Shown here: in pieces, positions 1 through 13,200 of the stretch | How positions within the stretch are numbered: the stretch's first letter is position 1 | Layout of the letters: each line of letters starts with the position of its first letter | The notes under the pieces: generated by a model | The model's input: the letters and a program-made list of their open reading frames with translations, nothing else | The model's database searches: none | What the model was told of the DNA's origin: nothing | From: Coprinus comatus | Lineage: Eukaryota; Basidiomycota; Agaricomycetes; Agaricales; Agaricaceae | Assembly (NCBI GenBank): GCA_034638255.1 | Contig: JAWPGT010000050.1 | Coordinates: 62,001 to 126,000 of the forward strand | Direction: 5' to 3' | DNA: 64,000 nucleotides | Position numbers and translations under genes: made by a program

Positions 1-217
1 TAACACTCTTGCTCAGTGTTCCAGCGAGTATTTTCCCAGCCGTCTTTGTAAGCCCATCGAGTGTGGTTCCAACGGGTGCAGGGGTGAGGTCGTCCGCATC
101 TTGGCTGGTGTAGAAGCCAGCATAAAGGTAGGTGAGGATTATGCAGCCTAGAAAGATGTAGCCCTTATTGCGGATGATAGAACCGCGCACAGACAGTTTG
201 GGTGATATGTTCAGCAT
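1..217 (-). CDS. N-terminal part of an unidentified single-pass membrane protein (cut by window edge)
   Basis: The reverse strand has an ATG at 217-215 followed by an open frame of 72 codons to the window edge. About 18 polar/basic residues (MLNISPKLSVRGSIIRNKG) are followed by a hydrophobic stretch of about 15-18 residues (YIFLGCIILTYLYAGFY), then a Thr/Gly/Lys-rich segment. This looks like a signal anchor with the remainder lumenal, or a single N-terminal membrane helix. I do not recognise the family. It is divergent from the transporter starting at 437, and the 219 bp between the two starts would hold both promoters. Being open to the edge and having a clear start support a real gene; the product is unknown. 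Confidence 0.5.
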   Translation of the reverse strand, partial: MLNISPKLSVRGSIIRNKGYIFLGCIILTYLYAGFYTSQDADDLTPAPVGTTLDGLTKTAGKILAGTLSKSV

Positions 218-436
218 TGAGCCCGACGTTTAGGCCGTCGTCGACAACAATGAGGAGTAATGTTTGTGAATGTTTGTCAACGTCATTGAATGATCTGGAT
301 TCTGTAGAGATCGAATATAATATCCACATGGCTGTTCTATTAATATCATTTGCTTCTTTCCTGGCATCATCCCATGACTAGAGTGGGACTATAAAGCCAT
401 TATATATCTCACTTCTAATGATTACGACTAGACATA

Positions 437-3228
437 ATGACCCCACACGACAAGCTTTCCATGGAGAAGGAACGAAAATCAAACGAAGCCTCTCTTGGGC
501 CGGATGCGGACCTCGACGTAGGTGAAATTAACGAACTAGCTATAGTTGCAGAAGGCGAAGAACGCACTACATGGTTTGTATGGGTTTTGGTCAGCTGCTC
601 GACTATCTCTGGTCTTCTCTTCGGTAAGATTCGCCCTCTTTGTTCGATCTTTCCCTTGTTTAAACAACTTTTTTTTAAGGCTACGATACAGGGGTTATCT
701 CTGGTGCTCTCGTCACAATTGGCTCTGACCTCGGTACAGAATCCCTATCCAATGGCCAAAAGGTCTCGTAGCATCTCCATTGCTGAAATTACTGATATGT
801 TATAACACATACTCAACATTTACTTATTTTAGGAATTTATCACCTCTGCCACAACACTTGGTGCTCTTCTAGGTGGACTAGTAGCAGGCGTGCTTTCGGA
901 CTGGACGGGAAGAAGGCCGGTATTAGGAATCGCTGATATAATCTTCATTGGAGGAGCTATAGCCCAGGCCGTATGTCATGACGTTTGGAGTATGGTACGT
1001 ATCTCTCGAGTACAATGTGACCCGCCACCTCCCCCCACTATTACTATTCAAAAAGCCATACTTGTTGCATCCGTTTGTTCTAAATCAAATTTTCTCGTTC
1101 GTTACCCCGACGGATTCCAAACGAACCCCACGAGATTCTTGTTTTGTTCCCTCTTAATCCCGGATTCCATGACCTTCTTCGATGCTCCAGCCTCGTGTTT
1201 TCATGCTTTTCCCTCTCGCATCAAAGAAAAAACAAACGTGATGATGTCATGACGAAGTGATAACTAATCATAAAACTCTCTCCAGATTGGCGGTCGGTTC
1301 TTAATTGGCATAGGCGTAGGCTTAGCGGCATGCATTGCACCTCTATACATTCAGGAACTCTCACCAACACGTCTCCGCGGGCGCATGGTAGTTCTGAAGT
1401 AAGTCCATCTAATTTCAATCATTTCTTTCCCACATCACCTCCATTTCTGTTCTACACTTTACCCCCCAAAATACCTACTTCTTTTTCTTTCTTCTCTTCC
1501 GCCGGGAATAGTCCTATCTTTCCCAAGATCTAATACCAATTCAACGATTTTCGGTTGCTTCATCATTCATATCCATTTTTTTCTGTATTATAAAAAAAAA
1601 CATTCTTATTCGGTTATCAAAAACAGCGTAGTAATGATCACGTTGGGTCAAGTGATAGCATACGGCATCGGTGCAGGTTTCTTCCATGTTAATGGCGGAT
1701 GGAGATGGATGGTTGGCTTAGGTGCCGTTCCAGCCGGAATCCAATTTATATTATTATTCTTCCTTCCAGAAAGTCGTACGTACCTGCTCTATTTTCATTA
1801 TTTTTCCATCACAACTTTCCGAATCTTTCGCACTTTCTTTCTGCAAAAGAAACAAAATCTTATCTTATCATGGAGATAATCCTTTATTTCAATTTGATGA
1901 CATCATGACATTGTGAAAATGACGTCCCTGAATAATCAACATATATCTCCAAACGTCCAATGTCCAATTCATACCAACGTGGCTTTCAATATACTAATGT
2001 TTTCGGTTTTCAGCAAGAATATTAATCCGAAGAGGAAATATGGAAGGTGCAAGACAAATAATGCGTAAAATCTACTCATTCGCCAAACCCGAGGAAATTG
2101 ATCTCAAAGTACGTACAGAATATCTGGTACAGTTCACATCAAAATACTAAAAACTCGCAAAATCTTCCAGGTCAAAGTCCTTCACTTAACAGTCCAACAA
2201 TCAATCCATATAACCCAAACCACAACCTTCTTTCACCGTCTTTCTTCCATGTTCCTCGATCCCGTAAACAGACGAGCATTAATCATCGGTTGTGGAATGC
2301 AAGCCTATCAACAACTTTGTGGATTCAACACGTTGATGTATTATTCCGCTACATTATTTGCTGAAATTGGTTTTGATCAACCTACGGCTGTTGGATTAAT
2401 TATCTCAGGGACTAATTTTATTTTTACTTTGGTTGCTTTGAAATGGATTGATAGTATTGGAAGGAGAAGGATTATGCTTTGGAGTGCTCCTGGGATGATT
2501 TTTGGTTTGGTTCTGGCTAGTATCGCTTTTCATTGTAAGTTTTCTTGTTTTGTTTTGTTATGCGTTTGTGTTGAAGGTTTGATTTTAATTCATATTTTTT
2601 AAGTTATGACAAAGAAAACAGGAAATGTATTAGTTTCAGGAACAGAATATTCAAGTGCTTGGTCTGCAATCGTTTTACTATCCATGATTATTTTCGTAGC
2701 ATCCTATGCAACAGGTTTAGGAAATGTACCTTGGCAACAAGGCGAATTATTCTCTCTCGAAGGTTCGTATATGGTTTCCCTCTCATCTTATTCATCCCCT
2801 CCCCAAACTCACATCTCTCACATTTATTACAAATAGTCAGGGGTCTCGGAACATCATTATCAACAGCAACAAATTGGTCGGCCAACCTCTTAATTGGATC
2901 AACTTATCTCTCCTTAATGGCCAAAATCACACCATCCGGAGCATTTGGATTTTATGCAGGATTATGTTTATTGGGATATATATTCGTAGTATTCTGTTTC
3001 CCAGAGACTGCGGGCTTAAGTTTGGAAGAAGTTAGAAGAGTTTTTGACAATGGTTTTGGTATCAAAGAAAGTCAGAGGTTGAGGAAGTATAAAAAGGATG
3101 TTAAGGCTCAGAGAAAAGAAAGTGAGAAGGAGAGGAATCGGAGTGAGAATGAGAGTAATGATCAGAAGGATAGCAAGGGTGGGGCTGTGGAGATTGTGGA
3201 GAGGAGAAATGAGGAGGATAAAGTGTAA
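437..3228 (+). CDS. MFS sugar transporter, myo-inositol transporter type (ITR-like)
   Basis: A plasma-membrane MFS carrier, most like fungal myo-inositol/H+ symporters (Itr1/Itr2). Exons read from 437-623, 680-763 and onward, with about eight short introns. In order: an acidic N-terminal tail, [12 protein letters not shown] at TM1-2, the loop motif [24 protein letters not shown] and [11 protein letters not shown], and the central loop [17 protein letters not shown]. The second half has [29 protein letters not shown], the inositol-transporter-like [11 protein letters not shown], and a C-terminal [21 protein letters not shown] long charged Lys/Glu tail ends at 3228. All domains seem intact and in frame after splicing. 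Inositol as substrate is inferred from the PWQQ(S/G)ELF block and from overall similarity; another polyol or hexose is possible. Confidence 0.88.
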
Positions 3229-4257
3229 TGTCTTTGGAACTCATGTTGGACGTTGAAACATTTAGCAGCTCAACTGAGTCCGAGTAGTGCCTCCGCAAAC
3301 ATGATAATGTGGTGATGTCTAAAAATAACAAAGACCACGATGGATAAGAAACTACAACAATCTAAGTAAGGAACAAAACATTCAGATGATCTCCGTGTGA
3401 AGTGGACACCAGATCTACTACCATATCTCCTCCGATACGAAAGAACTTTGTTTAATGTAGTGTAGTGTGAGCGTTCTGGTACTGTAAATACAGAACAGCG
3501 GTTCTAACCATTCACCATGTGAAGCAGTATGACCATGACTTGCTAAGTAGTAAAAAAGTAGTACAGGAAAAGTAGGTTCCTGAGTGTCCTTCGCCGAAAA
3601 ACCGAAAAGTCTGCATGACAGGGACAGGTACTATTCGGATTCATAAAGACTTGGAAATTTGTCAAATGAACGTTACTTATAAGCGTCGGTAACTGTGTGT
3701 GTGGGAAATAGTTAAAGCGGTTTTATTAGATGTGTGAGAGATCAAATCATGGTAGAAATAGAATGGTGTAATAGAAAAAATTAATATCATCCTTCAATTG
3801 AGATTGTCAGGATTTCTTCGGAGGAAGCCTAAAGGTCTAGGGTCTAAACGGAAACAAGAAGAAGCGCTCCGAAGTTACATTGTTTCTAAAGATCTTGTTA
3901 AAAATATTGCGGCCATGCGTGGAATCCCGATTCCCAAGCGATTGCAGGTTCGATCAGAATTGTAGTTGTAGATAAAGCTAAGCGTTTTGAGGTCATTTCA
4001 GGCGTTCACCATCAATTCATCATCAATGTGTATCATCATGTGTGTCGTTCCCGTGCCACCAAGTAGTACACCATGGACAAATCATGGATCTGCATCAACC
4101 CCAGCGCTCGGCCTCAAATGTTCACAAACATTAACTTTCAGGGGGAAAACCAATGGGTAAAGGGTTCCATGCCCAAATTCTACTGTTTACTAACAATGCT
4201 AGCCAAGTTCAATGAGATCAAAGGAGGGGATGGGAATGGTCTATTTCTATTCCACAT
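3229..4257. other. Intergenic, converging 3' ends
   Basis: This stretch lies between the transporter stop and the stop of the convergent methyltransferase. It would hold both 3' UTRs. I see no conserved protein frame. A B-box-like GGTTCGATC occurs at about 3947 without a credible tRNA around it. Confidence 0.5.
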
Positions 4258-6196
4258 TCAACCACTAAAAGAAGACTTCTTCGTAGCTGTCCAAAACGCC
4301 GCTTCATATGTATACTTCAACATCCCCTTTGCATTATTAGTGTACGTTGTTTCGATCATTCTTTCATTCTATTTTTCCAATTCCCAAGGGCAAAAATTTC
4401 CCACAAATTGGATCAACATCAGATTTCTTTTTGAGTAAAATTTATGTTAACGTACAGAAATTTCAAAACCGATATCACGAGTCAATTGTTTCACTTCTTC
4501 TAAATCCAATTCTATAGAAACGTCGTTTGTTGAATTGTTTTCCCAATGCCATAACAGTGGTCCTATAGATTTGGCAGTATTACGAGATCAAAATCAATGT
4601 TTTACTGTTCAATTTTTTTTTAATGAAAAAGCGTACCAAGGTTAATCCAAACACCACCCTCGTTAAGAATTTTATGAATTATCCGAAGATAATTGACTAT
4701 ATTTTTTGCCTTAACTCCGCAATTAGCATAATTTCTTTCCATCAGTACACGGAAAAAGAGAAGGAAAATAGGAAGGCATACGGTATCGATAAAGAAACAA
4801 GTCAAAATCGCATCCCATTTCCCATGTTGAGGTTCGTCGGGATCACTTTCGCCTCCATAAACTTCTTCAAAATCACCTGTTTACACAAACAAAACAAAAT
4901 GAATAAATATCACACAGAATCGCAAATTACGACAACAAAACGAGAGTTTAATGTACCTGCGACTAGAGAAAATGGTGATCCCGGAGGAATTGTAGATGGG
5001 AGGACATCTGGAATTAAAATTGGTTGAAGTATGTCACTTCGTTTTGTTGCGTTTGAAAAAGTGTGAACGTAAGGGTATATTCTATGTGCATTTATGTCTT
5101 GTGTTCTAAGTTCAAGTTAGTAAACATCTTGAGTACTGAGTTCAACGTAGACAATACACACTGGTTAAGAATGAAATAAGACGCAAGTAACATGTAATGA
5201 GAGAATTCGTTTCCTTGACATGCGAAACCTACATATCAAATTCTTGGTGAGTTTTAAAGAATAGTGAAAATCCAAATTGTATACCTAGTTGTGCGACATC
5301 AAAAGGAAGACGAGCTAGACCGGCACCTGGAACAAGTACTCTGATAGTGGACCTAGAAATGATTAGTGATTAGTTTATGATTTTGTATTCGGTATTACCT
5401 GTCCTTAGGTTTGACATCTTTGAAATGTTCCAATAGGGCTTGCTTTATCGGGTCGTAGCAGGCGTCCCGTTCAGCCTTTCCCTGTAACAAAATTAAATTT
5501 AGATGTATAGATGGATGATACAATGTACCTCCACACTCCAATCACGAACAAGTTGTTTGAGGGTACTTCGCAATTTGTCCATGTGTGTCTCGTTGGGTCT
5601 GAATTTTGTACGTTTGGGTTGAGTATGATCTTGTGTATGCGAGTGCGAATTGCTTCCTATGCCAAAGTTAATTTAACCAACATATACATATATGACATTA
5701 CCAACAAAGAGACATACCCTTGATATGTGAGTGTGAATGAGAATGGGATGCCATTACGCTATCGTTTTCTTCGTCTTCATTGACATTATCTTCTTTCCCA
5801 CTCGAAGCTTCATATTCCTCGATATCGTGTCCAAAAATTTCAGGACTTTCCACAACTTGCAAGAGAAAATGTGCGTTTTCGAGAATGGCTTGATCCACGA
5901 ACCCAAGCTTTTCTTTGAATCCCAGTCCCCGAATTAATTCCAAATCTTCTCTTGGAAGCCTAAACAGGTCTTTCCGCCTTCTGTTATTAGCTGATAACTG
6001 GTGAATTTCTCGTTGATATAATAGGTCTGAGCATTCGTTTCAAAAGAGTACTTACTGTATATTGAGCATAAGACCTGAAAGTCATTACGACTTCCGCAAA
6101 GTGTCGGCTCTCTAAGTATACAGAAATACAGTAATGATCATCACATATTTCCATTTGTTAAATACCTTCTTCGATATCCATATCTGACGGTGGCAT
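4258..6196 (-). CDS. N2227-like SAM methyltransferase (carnosine N-methyltransferase family)
   Basis: A SAM-dependent methyltransferase of the N2227/CARNMT1 family, which methylates histidine-containing substrates such as carnosine in characterised members. The start MPPSDMDIEE is at 6196-6194. Spliced exons give SRHFAEVVMTFRSYAQYT, SANNRRRKDLFRLPREDLEL, a His/Ser-rich acidic linker, then RDWSVEGKAERDACYDPI. The SAM-binding block RVLVPGAGLARLPFDVA follows, then GKWDAILTCFFIDT, NIVNYLRIIHKILNEGGVW, and GPLLWHWENN. The C-terminus has KGMLKYTYEAAFWTATKK, with the stop at 4260-4258. At least eight introns are present. All family blocks are found in order, so the gene looks complete. Its start is only 140 bp from the ISY1 start on the other strand, implying a shared promoter. 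The physiological substrate in fungi is not known to me. Confidence 0.87.
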
Positions 6197-6336
6197 CTTG
6201 TAATAGAGTAAGGGTCGAGAGTCGAGAGTGTTAATCAAATCAATTAATCATATTCGTATTTGTCCTTGTTATGCTATGGCCTCTGATGTTTAGCACATCC
6301 GTCTAACTCCAAAGGCAGTCAGTCTAACCGTTCACA
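6197..6336. promoter_or_regulatory. Short bidirectional promoter between the N2227 methyltransferase and ISY1
   Basis: The two start codons (6196 on -, 6337 on +) face away from each other with 140 bp between them. The interval is AT-rich with no coding frame, so it must carry both 5' UTRs and initiation regions. I could not define a TATA element with confidence. Confidence 0.5.
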
Positions 6337-7530
6337 ATGGTAAGGTATGCTTTCAGCCCGATATAATCCTATAAACAACTCATAAAATTATATAGGCACG
6401 TAATGAAGAGAAGGCGCAATCTATGCTGTACCGTTTCCGTGAAGCTCAGGCTGCAGAGCTTGGACTTGGTACACGAGCGGATCGGCGACCGAAAATGGCC
6501 AGCGCGTGTAAGAGTTTGCGCGAATGTGAACGGTGGAGAGGTGAAATTCTGAGAGAAATCAGTCGAAAAGTCTCAAAAATTCAAGACGGTCAGTTGTAGA
6601 TCCATGTTACGTGAATATATTGCTGAAATTAGTTTCAGCTGGTTTGTCGGATTATGAGGTTCGTGACCTCAACGACGAGATCAATAGGCTTCTACGCGAG
6701 AAACGCCACTGGGAAAACCAGATTGTTGCATTAGGAGGAGCAAACTATAGACGAAATGTGGCCATGTTGGATGATGATGGTAGAGAAGTTCCAGGGACAA
6801 AGGGTTACAAGTATGTCCTGCGTTATTTCAAGGGTACTTGTGTTCAGATATTAATGCCCGCTCTAGATACTTTGGTCGAGCCAAAGATTTGCCTGGAGTG
6901 CGCGAACTCTTCCAAGGCCGAAAGAAAGAAGAGGAAGAGGAGAACCAAGTCTTCGCGTTCTACAAAAAATTCCTAAACCAAGGACCCGTGTATTATGGTG
7001 ACCTAGACGACAACGATCAGAATTTGCTGCACTACGAGCGGCAGGCGGAGGTGGAAGGTAGGAATACCATATTTCTTTCCTAATTCTTGTACGCGGCTGA
7101 AAAAGACTCAGATTGGGAGGAAGCATTCATCAATCTACAAGAAACCCTCGGACTTCCGTCAGACACGCCAATCCCACCGATACCAGGTCAAGTGACGACA
7201 CAATCTTCCGTGAAACAATCCCAAGTAACATCACAAGGTGCAAAACGCAAAACGACAGATGGCGAGAGTGACGTCGAAATGGATGGGTCCAAAGACGACT
7301 CAAAGCGAACAAGAACCGAAGGAGAACCAGCGCCTGCAACCACCCAAGCTCCGACATCAACTGACGCTGCGCGGGTGCACGCCCAAACAGCTGCGTCCTT
7401 CATACCTTTCCTTGCCATGGAGCATCTTCTACCACCCAAGATGCCGTCCCACGAAGAGATGGAGTCCGTCCTTCTCCAACTACGGAAGAAGGCGTTGGTC
7501 GAAGAATACTTCGGTAACGAAAAGTCTTAG
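6337..7530 (+). CDS. ISY1: Pre-mRNA-splicing factor ISY1
   Basis: ISY1 is a component of the Prp19-associated (NTC) spliceosomal complex and acts in the nucleus. The first coding exon is just the ATG (6337-6339), followed at once by gtaagg; the next exon begins with the conserved ARNEEKAQSMLYRFREAQ. This start is supported because the ISY1 N-terminus across eukaryotes is M-A-R-N-x-E-K-A-Q. Later blocks are RRPKMASACKSLRECERWR, EILREISRKVSKIQDAGL, IRDLNDEINRLLREK-like helices (here VRDLNDEINRLLREKRHWE) and KYFGRAKDLPGVRELF. The last exon (from about 7112) has DWEEAFINLQETLGLP and a Lys/Glu/Thr-rich linker, ending EEYFGNEKS at 7530. Intron donors and acceptors are clear (for example gtatgt at about 6811, and the acceptor after gactcag at 7111). 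Confidence 0.92.
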
Positions 7531-8439
7531 GTCGAGTTAAACCTTCAGATCCGATATCAACACCCTCCTCTCCGGTATCTTGAATTGTAATCTATTCCTT
7601 CTCAAGAACCAATATATCCGATGTCTTGTCCTCAATTGTCCAGACCAAGCTTGGAACTATGTATGTCTAGCTATGCATGGATTGTCCCATTAAGAATGCG
7701 AAAGAGTAATGATGAATGGTTAAAGCAAGGGTCTTGAGGCATTTTCGATCTAGGTGAGAAGTGGCTTCGCGTCAGGGTTATGTGAAGCTGTATCACTTGT
7801 ATGCCTATCAGAAAATCCTCGAATGCGATGCTCCATGAAGATGGAGTATTTCACCTAAGCCAATCCACATCCTTGGTAATCGCAATTTTTCAGCTCATGT
7901 GACACGAGCTCTAAACAAGAGAGAGAACGTCTTCCCTGAGCGGGAAAAGTATGGTAAACACCCAACAGTTGATAGGATTTAGGTGTTGTTTCGACAACGT
8001 CGTGATGTTGAATCGCGATTGCTTAATCATCACTCTATTCGTCAAACATATTCTAAAGGAACCAAGAACAATCTACATAGTTGCAACTGATCATTAAAAC
8101 GTTGTTCATACGCTATTTACTACCCAGCGCAAGAACAACTTAACCCTTCAGGTTCGACCAACAATGGCCAAAAGAAGCTCGCTACCCCTCTCCCACCATT
8201 GAATTCGCTTAGCCGCTATACCCCATATATTGGATTATCCCTTGGCTTCTTGTCAAAGTGCGCATTCTAGTCTGGTATAGTCTATAGAATGTTTCCAACA
8301 AACGACAGAGAACGCACTATATTCTCGAAAGCATTTACCTCAATCCGTCTTCTATCTCACCTTATCCTTTTATTGCTCGTGACCTGGTTGGTGTTCAACC
8401 CCCCACCCCCACCATTTCAATCTTGTCTGTCTGTACATC
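7531..8439. other. Intergenic, no gene seen
   Basis: This 0.9 kb lies between ISY1 and the seven-TM gene. It is mixed AT-rich sequence with a C-rich run (ccccccacccccacc) just before the downstream start, the pyrimidine-rich leader common at basidiomycete promoters. No conserved frame or RNA gene is seen. Confidence 0.45.
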
Positions 8440-10362
8440 ATGTCGCCTAGGGATCATACACCGAGACTCGATGGGGCAATGCTTGCGGCGACGTTTCTTG
8501 AGACCACTCTCATAGGTGCTGTTATGCTTTACATGAATATGTTTCTCTGACCCGACTTACAGTATTGTCTTTATGGTACATATAGGAGTGTTCTTCTGCT
8601 TATTTGTTTCCACAGTAGACGCTTTTCTCTTTCGGGCAAGAACACGTCAAGAAAAATTATTCAAACCTATGTCAGTCACCGCGGTCATCCTCTTTGTCAC
8701 AATTACCGGGGTACGTTTATCTCAGACATTGATAAAAATCTTTTATCAATCAAAACTCGGACAACCGTTTTTTGCTGATTTTATCCCGACTCCCCTTGTC
8801 ATGAATAGCATTGGGTAGTAGATATAGCGTCTGCATTTGAAGCTTTTACTCGGCCCCAGAATCCTGGCTATTGCGTTGAACCGACTGGATTGACATCTGC
8901 GGAGAAATTTTACCTGAATTTAGCTAATTGGACGCAGGTTTTAAATTCGGCTTTCTATGTTACGAGTACCGTTGTCGGGGACGCTTTTATGGTGCGTTAA
9001 AATCTCGTTCTCTTGAGATTTCCGGAACCTGTGTTTTAAACTGGGATTGCAAAGATTTATCGATTGTATATTGTATGGGGTCGGAATAAGTGGATCATCG
9101 TTCCTCCTATCACATTATGTATCACCTTAATTGGTAAGTTCCTTATTCTGTACAGCTCGCTGAAGAGGATTAATTTCTTCATTTAGGGACTGGCACAGTT
9201 GTCACCTATCTCTTTACACAAGCAACATTTCCAATTTTCAAAACCGCAGGCGCATGGATAACTTCTTGCTTTGTCCTCACATTCCTGTACGTTTTCATCC
9301 CAAAGAAAACGCAAAAATAATACTTCAAACTTACACCCGCTCCCGGATATAGTTGTAATTTCTACTCCACCTGTAAGGAATTCTTTTTTAGAAATAGAAA
9401 AAAGCGGGAGATACGGGGTTGCTTAAACCCTCATTATCTGATTTTAGCTCTCATTGCTATTCGCATCTTCCTTTCTAGCCGTCAACTAGGACGTTATACC
9501 GACAATGGTCTAGCCGTAAGTATCTATTCGATAGCATCATCATCATGCGGCTGTTACCAATATAGACTTAGTTAACCCTTCTTCTCTCAGAAAATCCGAA
9601 ATATACTGGTTGAAGCAGCTGTTCTATATAGGTAAGCATATCTCATCTCCAAAACTTATAGTTCATATGCGAATGTATATGTCTCTTGTCTTGTTAATCG
9701 GTTTCTCATAACAAAATCGACAGTGTATGTGTCATTATATCCTTAGGGACATACGTTGGAGATTCAAACATTCAATTCGTTTGCGTGGCGGCGGTAAGTA
9801 GTACCACAATTCGTTTCAGGGGTCTCTCCCAAAAATGAAGGAAGTTTCATATACTTACTTTATCCTGATATACTCTTGGGCTAGAATGGACCTATAATCG
9901 TAAGTCCGCTCATACTCATCGATTGACTCTGAAAAAGGAACGCTGAAGCTAAAACCATCTCAAAAGGGTATCATATTCTGCATGATCGTGACCCGAGCAC
10001 ATCGCTCTCTGAATCGTAGTAACGAATCGCATGCCCCCCATCATGGAGTTAGCAGTCCAAGATCAAGAATGTCGGCGGGTATGGGTATGGGTGCAGTCGT
10101 GGGTGCAAGCGCGGATGTAGTTGTAGGTATGGGTGGGGCGCATGGTCTAAGGCCAATGACTGTAAGGATTACGACTCAAGTGGACTCGTTCCCGGACCAA
10201 AATCAAGACCAGGATCGCAAAAGTTTGGATGAAATCACATTTGGTACTCCACCAACTTCACCTAAAATCTATCACACGCATACGATGGAGATGCATTCTC
10301 AATCATTCACTAATACTAGTACCCGCTCGGTGACGGAGAACACTACTGACCCGGAAGTTTGA
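8440..10362 (+). CDS. Fungal seven-transmembrane protein, orphan receptor-like
   Basis: A multi-exon integral membrane protein of the large basidiomycete seven-TM family of unknown ligand. The start is MSPRDHTPRLDGAMLAATFL (8440). Spliced segments give hydrophobic helices interrupted by short loops: VFFCLFVSTVDAFLF, PMSVTAVILFVTIT, then HWVVDIASAFEAF with a Cys-containing outer loop (NPGYCVEPTGLTSAEKFYL). Next come SAFYVTSTVVGDAFM and the family-typical IYRLYIVWGRNKWI, then TLIGTGTVVTYLF, ITSCFVLTFL, ILVEAAVLYS, VCVIISLGTYVG and GIIFCMIVTRAHRSL. A Ser/Gly/Met-rich cytoplasmic tail ends at 10362. About eleven short introns are needed. The first junction joins ETTLIG to VFFCLF by skipping a nearer acceptor (intron about 8513-8585). 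The two genes at 21.0 and 23.6 kb have the same architecture but are more divergent from this one than from each other. Confidence 0.72.
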
Positions 10363-13200
10363 TTATGAAAATGGAGAGGAAAATGTTCTTGACGATGCTT
10401 TAATAATGGAACGAGAGGGACTTTTCGATCGATTCTATGGCCTGGCTTTGTACCATGGAAGAGGTAACGGCCGAGCGGTACGCATTATTCACTTAGTTTT
10501 GTTTCTTTTTTAAAGTTGGGTCTTTGTACCTATCCCTTTTCCTACTCCCTCCCTTTTCCTCGATGACTCGACACGCCACACAACTTCACAATTTGCGGAG
10601 TTGCTCCAACAATGACATGTCCTTTCAAACTTCCTTCTAGGATTTGCTCATGAACCTTGTACATAGAGTTTAAGTGTACCCGACATTGTATGTAAAATCA
10701 TTGCTATTTTTTTTTACAACCCTGTCGTAAACTCGTTGACTGAAGTTGGTTGAAAATTCATTTTATCCGACTACGCTATCATGATGGTATCGGTACGATG
10801 CAAACCAACAATAAAAATGTCCGGGGGAAGAGGGAGAGAGTTTTATATCTCCGGTCTGTGGGTATTTGCTTAGCCTCAGTCTACTTAAATGATCGGATAG
10901 CGCCACAGACACATGCATCTGCATCTTACCAGTTAACGAACCATCTTTGGTTATAGTAGGCTGGAAGGTTAGTAGACAGCTCTTGAGTACTTGAGTAACA
11001 AGTCAACCGTTTCTGACTTTTATCCATTGTCTACAGTAACAACCACCCTTAGATCCGAAAGTTAAGGTCCAAGTATATTGTTATTCCTCTTTTTTCTTTC
11101 AAGCTTTCACTCGATTTCCCTTAATTATCCTTACCCACCCTAATCTTGAGCCTGGAGGAATGAATTTTTGAACCCCGAGAGGATCGGGCTCAGTTACGAT
11201 TACAAACTCATTTTGTCTTTCGGGTCCCGTTGAGGTTTGCCTACTGTACCTTAAATCACCTTCCCACCTCCGAGTCCGAGGCGAGTGGTTTCTTTAGTAC
11301 GGGAGCTTGGAAGTTACAGTTAGTAGTCACCATTGTGTAAGGTGAAATCTTAGTGCCTGATTACTTTTATTTGGTGGTTAGGATGAACACTAGGATGTGA
11401 TTACATTTACGGTTCCGAAAGGTTAAAAATGAGTGGTATACCGCCTTTAGTTCGGGATATTGTTGGTGGTATTTCGGTGTGGCTGAATGTAATCCAATTG
11501 ATAACTTCATTCACTATCTTTCATGAACGAAGGCACCAATGATATTTTTGAAAATGAAATGCTGTTACCCGATGGAGACAAAGTTGAATGCGCTGGTGTT
11601 AAGCAGTGTAAATAATCAGATACAAATAAAAATAGTATCCGTGAATACAATTGCACACTGAATTATAGGGTAATATTTATTAGCCCCATTCACACAGTAT
11701 AGACAACCCTCTGAGACTCCTTCTTTATGCGGCGAGTTATTTCCGAGACTGTAAGTCAATGGCGTCCAACTAAATAGTGCCTGCTCTACGGCTACCCGAA
11801 GGATGGGAACTAGCATGGTGTCAACCTGCCACCTGTTTACAAAAAATAACGAAAATGTCATACAAATATGACTTGACAGTGGGAGAAATAATGTCTACTA
11901 TCGATAGGTGTTATGAGGGTCACCAATGTCTATAAATATGTGTGGAGCTGAGCATAGAAAACTCCTTGGAATTCTTTCGGTTATAATAGGACATTGTCTG
12001 TGACTGTATTTAAAAATACTACCTTAGACAGGGATATAATGTGTACACTACATATATCAGACTCGTAGGACCAAGAATATTGTTACTCATTTCCTTGATT
12101 TTTGGGAAACGAGATGGGTAGCCGCGGGCCATCAGAAGAACGGATCAACGAAGTCTCACGGAATATACTCCACTTCATTACTACATTGTTCTCCCATCAT
12201 CTTACAACAAAATGTTGCCTGACCTCACTTTATGCTCAATACGTCACAAAGCACTAGTGATGAACAGAATTACTTGATATCAGCACTTGATCATAAATTG
12301 CACTATACTTCAGCCACAAGGACCTCAACTTCTGGACGTATGGTTTTGTTCTTCTTCTGGGGAATATAGCAGATCTCCGTATCGGATAGCGGTTTGAATT
12401 TCTCCATTTTTGTATACATTGCGAACTGTTGCCGATTTGTGTCTTTTTTTTTGCCTTAACAATTCTAATCACACGGCCGCAACGCAGTACACTCTATCCG
12501 AATAACTACCCCATGATGGATGCCCAAGGTACCGCCGGCCCCGAAAGGCGCTTGTTGGATTTTCTTATTTCTAAGTTTCTAACAGGAACAGGAACCCATT
12601 TGGCTCGGGATTTCTGAGGAACCTGATGTGCCCAACACGTGGAAAATACTTGCTTTCTAGTCTTTTGGTGTGGCTTAAAGAAGTACACTAATCCTAATGG
12701 ATACTCTCAGCACCGTGGAGAAATGAGATGAACAAGAATTGGGGCCATTCGACAAGGAATTCTAAAATCTACTACAAGCCCGGGGTTCTAGTTCGTCACC
12801 CTATCTCCATCCCTATACAAGCAGTGCATGATGATGATGCTGACGATTATATTTGCCGTGCCGTTACCGATTTGTCATACATACAAGAATTTGACCCTGC
12901 GAACATATGCTGTTATTAAGGGAATCTGGATTCAGTCCCTTCCCTCTGGGATTCTGATTGGCGCTTCCGGCCTCCGCCTCGCCCAGATTCGGATTCCAAG
13001 CGTAGTAGATTTCGATCTCAGTATCTGTCGATGTGGTTGGGGTCGACGATCAATCCTACTTATCCTTGCTAACTAACACGGTTGAGCATTTTCGAAGGTT
13101 TACACGTGTAGTAAAGGATGAACATATAAAGGTCGGCTGGAATTTGCATTTTTACCATCACCAACTACCAACTTCTCTCTGCAGCAACCAACTATTGACT
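10363..13200. other. Long gene-poor stretch
   Basis: These 2.8 kb contain only short open frames with no conserved motif on either strand. The segment from about 11040 to 11580 is slightly richer in G/T and pyrimidine tracts, and 11616-11861 has an 81-codon reverse frame without recognisable content. No terminal repeats, target duplications or RNA genes were recognised. It may hold decayed sequence, UTRs or non-coding transcripts. Confidence 0.4.

Noticed and set aside
3931..3975. B-box-like GGTTCGATC suggesting a tRNA
   Set aside because: No matching A-box, acceptor stem or anticodon stem could be folded around it.
4073..4438. 121-codon forward open frame
   Set aside because: It is antisense to the C-terminal exon of the N2227 methyltransferase (KGMLKYTYEAAFW), whose family conservation is clear.
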